The notes under the pieces were generated by a model. That model searched no databases. It was not told the origin of the DNA and was given only the letters and a program-made list of their open reading frames with translations. From Thermoproteus uzoniensis 768-20 (GTDB lineage Archaea > Thermoproteota > Thermoprotei > Thermoproteales > Thermoproteaceae), in the NCBI RefSeq assembly GCF_000193375.1, contig NC_015315.1, positions 1 through 64,000 of the forward strand: a stretch of DNA of 64,000 bases. The letters are read 5' to 3'. How positions within the stretch are numbered: position 1 is the stretch's first letter; each line of letters opens with the position of its first letter. Shown here piece after piece: positions 54,186 through 61,478 of this stretch. The position numbers and the translations under genes were made by a program.

Positions 54186-54407
54186 ATGGCGGTGGTCAAG
54201 GTGACGCGCAACTTCCAGATAACGATCCCGGCGGATGTCAGGAAGGCGTTGGGCATCCGCGAGGGGGACCGCCTGCTGGTGGAGGTCGAGGGCGACCGGA
54301 TAGTGATAAGGAAGGCGGCGGGCGCGTTGCCGAGGATTAGGCTGGGGATGAGGCTGGCGCCGGAGGACATAGACAGAGTTATAGAACAAGGCGTAGCCGA
54401 TGGGTGA
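54186..54407 (+). CDS. vapB: AbrB-type antitoxin
   Basis: 73 residues. KVTRNFQITIPADVRKALGI with EGDRLLVEVEGDRIVIRKA is the swapped-hairpin DNA-binding domain; the rest is the toxin-binding tail (APEDIDRVIEQG). It overlaps the PIN toxin gene by 8 bases, as usual for vapBC operons, and would repress its own promoter (GTTTTTAAG box near 54157-54165). Confidence 0.9.
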   Translation: MAVVKVTRNFQITIPADVRKALGIREGDRLLVEVEGDRIVIRKAAGALPRIRLGMRLAPEDIDRVIEQGVADG

Positions 54408-54795
54408 GGCGGTCGTCGACACGAACGCGGTGATATACTACGTAGTCGAGGATTCGCCGTTTCATGGGGAGGCCGAGGCGCTCCTCGACGCCCTAGACTT
54501 CTGGCACCTCCCCACCGTCGTCGTGCACGAACTAGTGTGGTTTTTCAAGAAGGCGGCGCCGGATAGGGGGATCGAGGTCTTGAGGGCTCTCCTGGGCTAC
54601 GAGAAGGTCGTCGTGGAGTGCGAGGACTTGGCGTCGTTGAGAAAGGCGGTCGGCGCGAGTCTCGCCTACTACAACGACCTAGTAGTTATCTTGACGGCGA
54701 GGAGGCTCGGCCTTCCCCTGGCAACCTTCGACAAGAGGATGGCGAAGAGGGCCGAGGCTCTTGGGGTTCCGGTGCTCGGGCCTCGGGGCGATTAA
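54400..54795 (+). CDS. vapC: PIN-domain ribonuclease toxin
   Basis: 131 residues. The four acidic PIN residues are visible: D7 in VVDTNAVIYY, E44 in VVHELVWFFK, D93 in YYNDLVVIL and D111 in LATFDKRM. Length is typical of VapC. It would cleave RNA (often tRNA or rRNA) unless bound by the VapB encoded just before it. Intact, in contrast to the VapC remnant at 38845. Confidence 0.92.
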   Translation: MGEAVVDTNAVIYYVVEDSPFHGEAEALLDALDFWHLPTVVVHELVWFFKKAAPDRGIEVLRALLGYEKVVVECEDLASLRKAVGASLAYYNDLVVILTARRLGLPLATFDKRMAKRAEALGVPVLGPRGD

Positions 54796-55198
54796 GCGCG
54801 CCGCAATTGCGCAGGTCCGCTAGGCACTTCCCGGCGCCTCTCTCGGCAAGGCGCCTCTCGAGGGGCCGAAGCACTTCTTCGCGGGTCTCTTCGCGGCGTA
54901 TTTTTGCCGAGATGCGCAACTCTTGAGGCGCCCGTCTTCTTATCGAATACGCCGAGAGCTAGTCCGTCCCGGCCTCCACGAAGAGCCGTATTCGGCCGCC
55001 TTGGAGAGGCTGTGGAAATCCCCGGCGGCTCGTAGGCTGTGTAGGTCAAGCCGTCCCTCCGTCCGCGGCGAGCGCCGATCTGGGCCAAGTGTCCTTCCCC
55101 TTCTCCAGCTTCGGCGGTCTGTCCGTGTAGACAGTTATGGATCTCGGCCTTGCATCTGGCCGATGGCGAGGAGGCCTCCGCCGTCCGCGAAGAGGGTC
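54796..55198. other. Intergenic stretch with possible remnants
   Basis: Leftward frames give short protein-like pieces (TVYTDRPPKLEKGKDTWP, and DLHSLRAAGDFHSLSKAAEY in another frame), but none is long or identifiable. A leftward MRISAKIRREETREEVL frame near 54919 could be a small gene or a shadow. I call none of them. Confidence 0.3.
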
Positions 55199-57283
55199 CT
55201 AGACCCCGCGTAGCCTCGACAGCGCGTACCTATATGTGAAGCTCCACAGAGCGGCGCTCCCTATGTAGTGGTCCAGATACACCTCATACGGCCTCCCCTC
55301 GGGGCAGAGGAGGAGGGACGGCTGGTCCCAGACCATGCCGAGCTCCACGAGCCTCCTCCACTCCTTCTCGGCCAAGGAGAGCCACGCGGCGTCGCCGGTC
55401 AAGGCGTAGCCCAAGGCGGCCACGCTGAATATGAGGCGGGGCCACGACGCGGTCAGCTGGCGGCCCACCCGCTCAGAGATTTCGCCGTCTGCCTCAGGCC
55501 TGCCCGTCGAGGCGTTGGGCGCGCAGTTGGCCGACGCAGATCCGTTGACCCTCAGCACGGCCGAGAGGGCGGAGGCCAGCCTGTCGCGCCGCGCGGCGCC
55601 TTCCCTCGACCCGGCCAGATACAGCCACCAGTCCCCTACGGCGAGCGCCGCGAAGACGGCGCCTTCAGGCGCGCCGTCCCACGCCTTGTAGGAGACGCCG
55701 TCGAACGATCTCTCAAAGGAGTTCCTGGCCCTCTCCAGATCCGAGCCGGCCTCCTCGGCCGTCTTCGAGTCCCCCACAGCCTCGGCTAGGTCCCTCAACG
55801 CGACGAGCGCGGCTATCCAGAGGCTGGACGTGTAGGCCGAGGGCCCCCGAATCTTGGCGCAGTCGAAGCCGCTGTCGCCGGATCCCTCCAGCTCGGGCAA
55901 GCCGTCGCCGTCCCTGTCCTGGCCCCTCATCCATCTATACGCGGCGACGAGCCGCCCGTACACCGACTTCACGAAGTCGATGTCGCCGGTCCTCTTGTAG
56001 TATCTGTAGACGAGCAGTATGAAGGTCGGGTTTGTGTCCTTCCACCGAGGCGGCGCGGTCGTGCCGTCGGACGGCGCGTCGAGGCTGTGAGTGCCCAAGT
56101 CGTGAGGCACGTATCCGTCGTCCCTCATATGGCGGGCCAGTTGCTCCAGGAAGGAGCGCTCTAGCTGGGGGAACATCAACACGACTGGGAGGGAGCCGGT
56201 CTCGTAGCAGAGGCCGCCCACGGTGCCGTGCATGGGCGCCACCTCGGGGGCCTCGTAGATGGAGAACCTGCCGTCTTTCGTAAGCCAAGTGCCGGCGGAC
56301 AGAATATAGGCGCTGTTGATCACGGCGTCTCTCAGCCACTCCGGCAGAGCGGGGTCCACCAGCCCTTCTTGCCACTCCGCCGTCCTCCGCCTGAGCCTGT
56401 CGTACTCGTCCAGGAAATACCGCCCTACGTCCGCCGCGTCCTTGAAGAAGTTCTCGTAGTAGTGGCCGTAGGGGTAGAGGGCCCAAGGCTTGTCGAAGTA
56501 CCACGACAAGACGAAACGCGCCTCGCCGCCCTCGTAGGACGCCGCGACGACGCCGGCAGGCTGCTCCCCGCCGCCTGAGGCCTCTGCTACGCGAGGTCCG
56601 AAATCGGCCTTGCCCATCAAGTACAGCCAAGGCCTCTCGTCCTCGGGCCCCAACGCGCAGACCTTCGGAGCCTCAGACCGAGGCACGTCGAGGTTGAACT
56701 GGGGTATAACCGCGACTGGGTCCTTGGCGAGTAGGGCCAGCTCCCCGTTCTGGGGATCGTATTCGTGGGCCCGCGCGTTCCTCGCCTTAAACCCGCCGGG
56801 GACCGGCTCGTTTATCCTCCCCACGTTGTTGGCCCCGACCACGTTGGGTATCGACACGGCGGCTATCCCCCTTCTGCTGCCGCGCACCCTGACCGCGAGG
56901 CCGGCGGCCGGCAACGACGAGTCTTTGAGGTCGCCGGGGACTACGGCGGAGAACCCCTCGACCTCCACCTCCAAGCCGCCGCGCCTGCCTCTAAGCCAAA
57001 CGAAGGGCCAACGCCCCTCGTATTCGGCCTCCACAAAACCTGCCGACCCCAACGTGGGCAAGGTCCCCAGCACCGAGACGTCCTGGGCGAAGAGGTGCTT
57101 GTCGAGATCCTCGGCGTAGACGAATACGTGGAACCCTCTCAACTCCCTTATCGGCCTGCTCCAGTTATTGGCAAACGTGGCGTTGACCAGACGGCCCTTG
57201 TTGTCGAGCTCGACCTTGCCCGCCCCAATCCCGCCAAGAGGGACGCCGGCCCTCAAGGAATCCCGCGAGGTGTATCTAACCAT
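55199..57283 (-). CDS. GH116-type beta-glucosidase / glucosylceramidase-like glycoside hydrolase
   Basis: About 694 residues. The N-terminal beta domain begins SRDSLRAGVPLGGIGAGKVEL, a hallmark of GH116 (GBA2-like, DUF608) enzymes, with RPIRELRGFHVFVYAED. The C-terminal (alpha/alpha)6 domain has AGTWLTKDGRFSIYEAPEVA, MHGTVGGLCYETGSLPVV, and RGQDRDGDGLPELEGSGDSGF, where GH116 enzymes keep the acid aspartate. No signal peptide, so cytoplasmic. Sulfolobus homologues hydrolyse beta-glucosides. The ATG at 57283 starts at the conserved region; an upstream in-frame start adds 18 unlikely residues. Confidence 0.85.
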   Translation of the reverse strand: MVRYTSRDSLRAGVPLGGIGAGKVELDNKGRLVNATFANNWSRPIRELRGFHVFVYAEDLDKHLFAQDVSVLGTLPTLGSAGFVEAEYEGRWPFVWLRGRRGGLEVEVEGFSAVVPGDLKDSSLPAAGLAVRVRGSRRGIAAVSIPNVVGANNVGRINEPVPGGFKARNARAHEYDPQNGELALLAKDPVAVIPQFNLDVPRSEAPKVCALGPEDERPWLYLMGKADFGPRVAEASGGGEQPAGVVAASYEGGEARFVLSWYFDKPWALYPYGHYYENFFKDAADVGRYFLDEYDRLRRRTAEWQEGLVDPALPEWLRDAVINSAYILSAGTWLTKDGRFSIYEAPEVAPMHGTVGGLCYETGSLPVVLMFPQLERSFLEQLARHMRDDGYVPHDLGTHSLDAPSDGTTAPPRWKDTNPTFILLVYRYYKRTGDIDFVKSVYGRLVAAYRWMRGQDRDGDGLPELEGSGDSGFDCAKIRGPSAYTSSLWIAALVALRDLAEAVGDSKTAEEAGSDLERARNSFERSFDGVSYKAWDGAPEGAVFAALAVGDWWLYLAGSREGAARRDRLASALSAVLRVNGSASANCAPNASTGRPEADGEISERVGRQLTASWPRLIFSVAALGYALTGDAAWLSLAEKEWRRLVELGMVWDQPSLLLCPEGRPYEVYLDHYIGSAALWSFTYRYALSRLRGV

Positions 57284-57352
57284 GAGGAGTTGTACAGGTG
57301 AGATAATAGTTGCGGAGCTATACAGGCGGCGGACCAAGGCCAGACGTAGAAG

Positions 57353-57360
57353 CTTTTAAG
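57353..57360 (+). promoter_or_regulatory. TATA-like box of PaREP gene
   Basis: CTTTTAAG ending 13 bases before the GTG start at 57374, somewhat closer than the usual spacing. The first codon could therefore be a slightly later GTG (57380). Confidence 0.4.
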
Positions 57361-57373
57361 TGGCGTACGATGT

Positions 57374-57928
57374 GTGGACGTGGAGGTTCTTGAGAGGCCC
57401 CTCCCCAAGCCCTCCGCCGAGGACTACGTCTCTGCCCGCCTCCTAGAGGCCCTCGTGGAGGCCGGGCTGGCTTTGAGATTTCTGAGAGAGGGCTTTGTGA
57501 GGAACGCCGCCGGCAAGGCCTTCCAGGCGTGGAAGGCGTTTATGGCCGCCCTCCTTAGACTTGACCTAGACAAGTTGAAGGCTCTGGCGAGAAGCGAAGA
57601 CGAGAGGCGTTGGCTAGAATCCACGGCGGTGCCCCGTGTGCCCACCAGCAGAATGACCGCCCTCTCGCAGATGCTTGAAGACGCAGGCCACACAAAACTT
57701 TCCTTCGCCACAGACAAGGCACTTAAACTACACGACTACCAGTACCACGGGCCGGACCCCGACATGGCTCTGTCGAAGTATAGGGATAGGGGAGAGGCGG
57801 CGAGAGACGTAGTCCTCCTCTTGAGAGAACTCGCCGAGAGGGCAGAGGCGTTGAGGGGGAGAGTCAAGTGGAGCGAAGAGCTGGAAAAGGCGCTGGAGGA
57901 GCTGAGGAGAGGGCTTCTGGCGCGTTGA
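57374..57928 (+). CDS. PaREP1/PaREP8-type repeat-family protein
   Basis: 184 residues, the closest relative of the gene at 31736: DVEVLERPLPKPSAEDYVSA, LVEAGLALRFLREGFVRNAA, LHDYQYHGPDPDMALSKY. It is also the best parent for the remnant at 5770-5912. Helical, HEPN-like, of unknown function. A run of bases encoding VSARLLEALVEAGLALRFLR is almost the same in all copies, which points to recent copying or conversion. Confidence 0.82.
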   Translation: MDVEVLERPLPKPSAEDYVSARLLEALVEAGLALRFLREGFVRNAAGKAFQAWKAFMAALLRLDLDKLKALARSEDERRWLESTAVPRVPTSRMTALSQMLEDAGHTKLSFATDKALKLHDYQYHGPDPDMALSKYRDRGEAARDVVLLLRELAERAEALRGRVKWSEELEKALEELRRGLLAR

Positions 57929-58082
57929 CGTCGCCGGGCGGCGCCCGGAGCTCGCCCGTTACGGTTCTGTCCTTTCTGCGGGCGCGGCGGCGCGCTTGGC
58001 GTTTTGCGCTATTCATCCAGCTGTGCGCCTCGCCCCGATCTAGACTGCCTTTCTCTACGGCGTATCTCGACGGTGGGGGTAA

Positions 58083-58092
58083 GGCTTAAATA
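58083..58092 (+). promoter_or_regulatory. TATA-like box of the tRNA gene
   Basis: GGCTTAAATAA lies about 25 bases before the first base of the tRNA, the normal position for an archaeal tRNA promoter. Confidence 0.5.
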
Positions 58093-58156
58093 ACATTAGA
58101 TATATATGTAAAGGGCCCGTAGCTCAGCATGGAAGAGCGGCGGCCTTCGGAGCCGT

Positions 58157-58173
58157 AGTCCCTAGTGGGGCGG
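58157..58173 (+). other. tRNA intron 1 (variable region)
   Basis: AGTCCCTAGTGGGGCGG sits between position 43 and the AGGTC variable region. Its inner part can fold (GTCCC with GGGGC around TAGT). Exact edges are uncertain by two bases because AG repeats at both junctions. Removal would need the archaeal splicing endonuclease. Confidence 0.8.
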
Positions 58174-58186
58174 AGGTCGCGGGTTC

Positions 58187-58202
58187 GGGCACAGCCGCCT
58201 AG
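58187..58202 (+). other. tRNA intron 2 (T loop)
   Basis: GGGCACAGCCGCCTAG interrupts the T loop between TTC and AAAT. Cutting one base further right gives TTCGAAT, equally acceptable, so the edges are ambiguous by one base. Confidence 0.8.
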
Positions 58203-58321
58203 AAATCCCGCCGGGCCCGCCATCGCGGGGGCTTTGTTCGATCGGCTTAGCTGAGGATTTATCGGGCCGATCACGCCGCTGTTGAATCCAAAAGCGTAAG
58301 AAATGTAAAAAGGCAGTTATG

Positions 58322-58405
58322 TTACCACTCTTCCTCCTCTTCCCACTCCTCCTCGAACTCTTCCCACAGCTCCTCCTCTTCCTCCCACTCCTCCTCCCGA
58401 GGCAT
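58322..58405 (-). CDS. 27-residue Glu/Trp-rich acidic peptide
   Basis: From ATG at 58405 the frame reads MPREEEWEEEEELWEEF and continues as Glu/Trp-rich repeats to TAA at 58322. It contains 18 glutamates, five tryptophans and no other hydrophobics beyond single L and F, with net charge strongly negative. It starts about 24 bases beyond a TATATAAA box read leftwards, the spacing of a leaderless gene, and a longer in-frame extension would cross that box. Trp at intervals of 4-7 could line one side of a helix. It might be an acidic protein-binding peptide; no family known to me. Confidence 0.6.
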   Translation of the reverse strand: MPREEEWEEEEELWEEFEEEWEEEEEW

Positions 58406-58424
58406 AGGTCTGGCTGGGGAGGGG

Positions 58425-58432
58425 TATATAAA
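58425..58432. promoter_or_regulatory. Shared TATA box between two divergent leaderless genes
   Basis: TATATAAA, nearly palindromic. Its centre is about 24 bases from the ATG of the E/W-rich peptide (58405, minus) and about 27 bases from the GTG at 58456 (plus). Only 50 bases separate the two starts and no second box is visible, so one element probably serves both directions. Confidence 0.6.
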
Positions 58433-58455
58433 GATGCGCTCTATTGAGCCCGTTG

Positions 58456-59037
58456 GTGGAGCCGGTAGCTGTCCGGAGGGCCTACATAGAGGGGATAGCG
58501 CAACGGAGGATCCGCTACACACTGCTATATAGCGAGCCCGCTCCCCTCTCTGCGCTCCTCGACCGCGCGCGGGCTTACGCCAGAGAGATAGCGGGCGAGT
58601 GGGGCGCCTCTCTATGCCCCTCGGAGCTTCCCAGCCTCGGCGTGCTCTCGGTGGGCTGGCTCGGCGGGACCCTCCTGGCCGATCTATCCGTGTGCTTCCC
58701 GATATCTAGGCCCCTCCCGCCGGATTTGGGCCTCATCCTCGCCGCCGAGTTTAGGGAGGTGTCGATCTGCCTCGAGCCCATAGGGCCCGTGGGCCCCGTC
58801 GAGGGGTTCTCCCGGTCGAGGATGCCCGCGTTGAGGCCCAGAGGCGTGATCCTAAGGGACGGCGTCGCCGTGGTGAAGATGCGGGGTCTCTACTTCTTTG
58901 CGAGGGCCGAGGCGCGCCCCGACCCCGCAGGCGGGGTCCTGCTCGACGTGGCCAGGCTGGGGTGCGGCGGCGTGGACCCTCTGCGGGGCCTCTTGGAGGC
59001 CCGGCGTATACTCAGACGTCGGGATAGGAGAGCATGA
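58456..59037 (+). CDS. Hypothetical protein divergent from the acidic peptide
   Basis: About 193 residues beginning VEPVAVRRAYIEGIAQRRIR (first V read as Met), with an alpha/beta-looking middle (SLGVLSVGWLGGTLLADLSV, then FREVSICLEPIGPVGP) and a basic C-terminus. No family recognised. The GTG at 58456 is chosen because it is placed for a leaderless transcript from the TATA box; TTG at 58444 or 58453 is possible. Its end overlaps by 26 bases the converging TnpB-like gene. Confidence 0.6.
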   Translation: MEPVAVRRAYIEGIAQRRIRYTLLYSEPAPLSALLDRARAYAREIAGEWGASLCPSELPSLGVLSVGWLGGTLLADLSVCFPISRPLPPDLGLILAAEFREVSICLEPIGPVGPVEGFSRSRMPALRPRGVILRDGVAVVKMRGLYFFARAEARPDPAGGVLLDVARLGCGGVDPLRGLLEARRILRRRDRRA

Positions 59038-59743
59038 AGACCTCGCGCAGCTCGGCGAGTTGCTCCATCCTCCCGAGCCTCCTTATTATGTTCCTGGCCA
59101 GCGTCCACGCGGCGTTGACGTCCCTATTGAGCTGGACCTTGCAACGGGGGCAGTAGACGAGGCGTCCCTTCTTCACCATCCTCCCGCCGCAGACGGGGCA
59201 GACGTCGGAGAGCATGGTCGTGTGGAGCTCCACGAAGTGCTCCCGGCCGATGGCGAGGAGGTCTTTGAGGTGTTTTTCGTACTGCGGCATCATGGGTATG
59301 TCGGCCACGAGTACGTTGACGCCCTTCTTGGGCACGAAGGCCTCCGATATGCTCGACGCAACTCCCTTGGCTAGGAGCTCCGTGTAGCCGCCGAGCCTGA
59401 AGACTCTGTAGGCTATGCCGGCCTCGTTGACGTCCATGGCGTGCACTATGAGGGGACTGCCCTCTATCAGCTCCCTTAGCCCGAGCCTCTCGTCGTCTCT
59501 CACGAGCCTCACGACGGATCTACCGCCCTTGACGTAGACCTCGGCCTTGGATAGGCCCAGCTGGGCCAGATCGGTGTAGGTGAGGCGCCAGGACTTGTAC
59601 ATGCATATGGGCATGTCGTCGAGGTAGAGCGACACGACGGACTCGACCAGTCTGACGGGCCCTCCCAGCTCGACCACGGCGTAGTCGCCGCCGATCGCCT
59701 CCCTCGCCTTCTCGGCGTCGCATTTGAGGCTGTACGTCAGCAT
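59012..59743 (-). CDS. TnpB-like RuvC/zinc-ribbon protein, probably nuclease-dead
   Basis: 243 residues. The C-terminus is the zinc ribbon and last RuvC motif of IS605-type TnpB: CPVCGGRMVKKG (C182, C185), CPRCKVQLNRDVNAAWTLAR (C198, C201, D208). VHAMDVNEAGIAYRVF (D104) fits RuvC-I. The RuvC-II strand, normally ending in a catalytic Glu (VVEDL-type), reads NVLVADIPMM with Ala147 in that place. It is about 140 residues shorter than TnpB, and the I-II spacing is also reduced. No TnpA, terminal hairpins or guide-RNA-like end is seen. Probably an exapted, inactive relative. ATG at 59743. Confidence 0.65.
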   Translation of the reverse strand: MLTYSLKCDAEKAREAIGGDYAVVELGGPVRLVESVVSLYLDDMPICMYKSWRLTYTDLAQLGLSKAEVYVKGGRSVVRLVRDDERLGLRELIEGSPLIVHAMDVNEAGIAYRVFRLGGYTELLAKGVASSISEAFVPKKGVNVLVADIPMMPQYEKHLKDLLAIGREHFVELHTTMLSDVCPVCGGRMVKKGRLVYCPRCKVQLNRDVNAAWTLARNIIRRLGRMEQLAELREVFMLSYPDV

Positions 59744-59770
59744 ATGCCTGTCGGGAGGTGTCTTAAAAAA

Positions 59771-60526
59771 TCAGACGCCGATCCTTACCCCGAGCTCGGC
59801 CACCTTCCTGTTCAAGTCCCTCAACAACGACTTGACGTCCACCTCCACCACCCTCCCATCAACTATGTCGACGTGTATCCAGTCGTGCGGCACTTGAAGT
59901 CCCTTGGCCCTCGCGACCCTTATCCTCCTTATGAAGAGGCCCATCTGCTCCAGATCGGGGTCCATCTCCGCCTGTATTATGACGTCGGCTAGATGTTCGG
60001 CGAGGGCCAGAGTGTTCTTCACGTCTTCCACGTCTGTGTGGACTACCCCGACGACGAGCGAGCCGGTGTACTTGGCGAAGATCTTGAGGCCTCTAAACAG
60101 CTCGAAGACGTTGGAGGTCCTTAATATGATCTCGTTGAGGGAGTCTATCACCACGACGCCGCCCCTCACCTCGTCGGCGAGCTCCGCCAGCTTGTCCAAG
60201 ACGGCCTTCGTGTCGAGGACGTCGAGCTTGGCCTTGCCCCACCCCTTCATCTTGTTGAGTCTGTCGGTCGGGGCGTAAAACCCGTCCACAATGGCGACGG
60301 AGCCCGGATCTACGCCTCTCCTCCTGAGCGTCTCCGCCACGTCTTCGGGCAAGGCGTCTACGGCGAAAACGGCCGCCGGCGCCTTGGCCTTGGCCGCCGA
60401 GACGGCGAAGCAGTACGCGAAGAAGGTCTTCCCAACTCCGAGAGGCCCTTCGAGCAACACGAGGTAGCCGGGCGGAAGCCCGTCCGGCGGCAACAGATCG
60501 TCGATGGGGCCTATCCCGGTCTTCAT
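59771..60526 (-). CDS. KaiC/RadA-like RecA-fold ATPase
   Basis: 251 residues, one KaiC-type domain. TGIGPIDDLLPPDGLPPGYL starts the fold, Walker A EGPLGVGKTFF lies near 25-34, Walker B GGVVVIDSLNEIIL near 122-135, then the VVGVVHTDVED sensor strand and IIQAEMDPDLEQMGLFIRRI. Single-domain KaiC-like proteins are common in crenarchaea and linked to signalling or motility in some. 27 bases separate it from the TnpB-like gene on the same strand, so the two may be co-transcribed. A TATAAATAT at 60544-60552 is its probable promoter. Confidence 0.85.
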   Translation of the reverse strand: MKTGIGPIDDLLPPDGLPPGYLVLLEGPLGVGKTFFAYCFAVSAAKAKAPAAVFAVDALPEDVAETLRRRGVDPGSVAIVDGFYAPTDRLNKMKGWGKAKLDVLDTKAVLDKLAELADEVRGGVVVIDSLNEIILRTSNVFELFRGLKIFAKYTGSLVVGVVHTDVEDVKNTLALAEHLADVIIQAEMDPDLEQMGLFIRRIRVARAKGLQVPHDWIHVDIVDGRVVEVDVKSLLRDLNRKVAELGVRIGV

Positions 60527-60599
60527 GAATATATCACGGCGGATATAAATATCGTTCCTCCCCGCCGCTTAGCTTTTAACCGGCCGCGCGCTAGGCCAC

Positions 60600-61475
60600 G
60601 TGTCTGCGATAAGGCCGTTCGACCCCTGGAAGAACCCGCTTTGTCCCTGTCCGCCCAAATACGGGCTGAACCCCTACACCGGGTGCGGCCACTCATGCGC
60701 CTACTGCTACATATCGGGCTATATACCGAGGGCTTTCCAGCCCAGGCCCAAGGAGGACCTCCTGGAGAGGGTGAGGCGCGATGTCAAGAAGCTGCCGCCG
60801 GGCTCCGTGATCTCGCTCTCCAACTCGTCCGACCCCTACACGCCGCCGGAGGCCGAGCTCCGCCTAACGCGGAGAGCCCTCTCGTTAATACTTGAGGCGG
60901 GGCACAAGGTCTTGATAGTCACCAAGTCCCCCCTGGTCTTGAGAGATCTCGACATCTTGTCGAAATACCCTGGGAGGGCCGTGGTCCAGATCACCGTGAC
61001 GACGCTGGACGAGAGAATAGCCGAGAGGCTCGAGCCGCGGGCGCCTAGGCCCTCGGCCCGGCTGGAGGCGGCGAGGAGGATAGCCGAGGCGGGGATCCCG
61101 GTGGGCGTGAGGCTCGACCCCATAGTGCCCTACGTCAACGACTCGCCGGAGTCCCTATCGGCAGTAGTGGCCGCCGCGGCCGAAGCCGGCGCGAGGCAGT
61201 TGGTGGCCAGCACCTACAAGGCGAAGCCCGACAACTTCGCCCGGCTCGTCAAGGCCTTTCCCGAGGCGGCGGACAAGCTGAGGGAGCTCTACTGGGTCAG
61301 GGGCGTCTACATGCACGGCCAGAGGTATGCCCCGGCCGAGTACAGGAGGGCTGTCCTGGAGCGCGTCAAGCGCGAGGCGGAGGCCAGAGGGCTCCAGTTC
61401 GATATATGTAGGGAGGAGTTCTTCGACCTCAACACGCCTGGGACCTACTGCGACGGGAGCCACTTGCTCCGGTAG
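60600..61475 (+). CDS. Radical SAM protein (SplB/Rv2578c-like)
   Basis: 291 residues. The 4Fe-4S/SAM motif is GCGHSCAYCYISG with C29, C33 and C36. ISLSNSSDPYTPPEAELRLT, VLIVTKSPLVLRDLDIL and VGVRLDPIVPYVND follow the partial TIM barrel of the spore-photoproduct-lyase-like group. An extra cluster of cysteines near the N-terminus (LCPCPPKYG) and C-terminus (DICREEFF, TYCDGSH) may hold another cluster. Reaction unknown. GTG start about 24 bases after a CTTTTAAC box. Confidence 0.85.
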   Translation: MSAIRPFDPWKNPLCPCPPKYGLNPYTGCGHSCAYCYISGYIPRAFQPRPKEDLLERVRRDVKKLPPGSVISLSNSSDPYTPPEAELRLTRRALSLILEAGHKVLIVTKSPLVLRDLDILSKYPGRAVVQITVTTLDERIAERLEPRAPRPSARLEAARRIAEAGIPVGVRLDPIVPYVNDSPESLSAVVAAAAEAGARQLVASTYKAKPDNFARLVKAFPEAADKLRELYWVRGVYMHGQRYAPAEYRRAVLERVKREAEARGLQFDICREEFFDLNTPGTYCDGSHLLR

Positions 61476-61478
61476 GCG

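Larger units (their letters stand above)
58113..58222 (+). tRNA. tRNA-Arg (anticodon TCG) with two non-canonical introns
   Basis: The acceptor stem GGGCCCG (58113-58119) pairs with CGGGCCC (58212-58218), followed by G and an encoded CCA. D-stem GCTC/GAGC is at 58122-58138. The anticodon stem GCGGC/GCCGT (58140-58144, 58152-58156) closes loop CTTCGGA with anticodon TCG at 58147-58149. The variable region AGGTC and T-arm GCGGG...CCCGC are reached only if two inserts are removed: about 17 bases after the anticodon stem (58157-58173, or shifted up to 2) and 16 bases inside the T loop (58187-58202, or shifted by 1). Removal restores a canonical tRNA with TTCAAAT or TTCGAAT. Thermoproteales are known for such introns. 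Confidence 0.92.

Noticed and set aside
59012-59743. Intact IS200/IS605 element
   Set aside because: The protein is too short, TnpA and subterminal hairpins are absent, and the RuvC-II glutamate is not present where expected.
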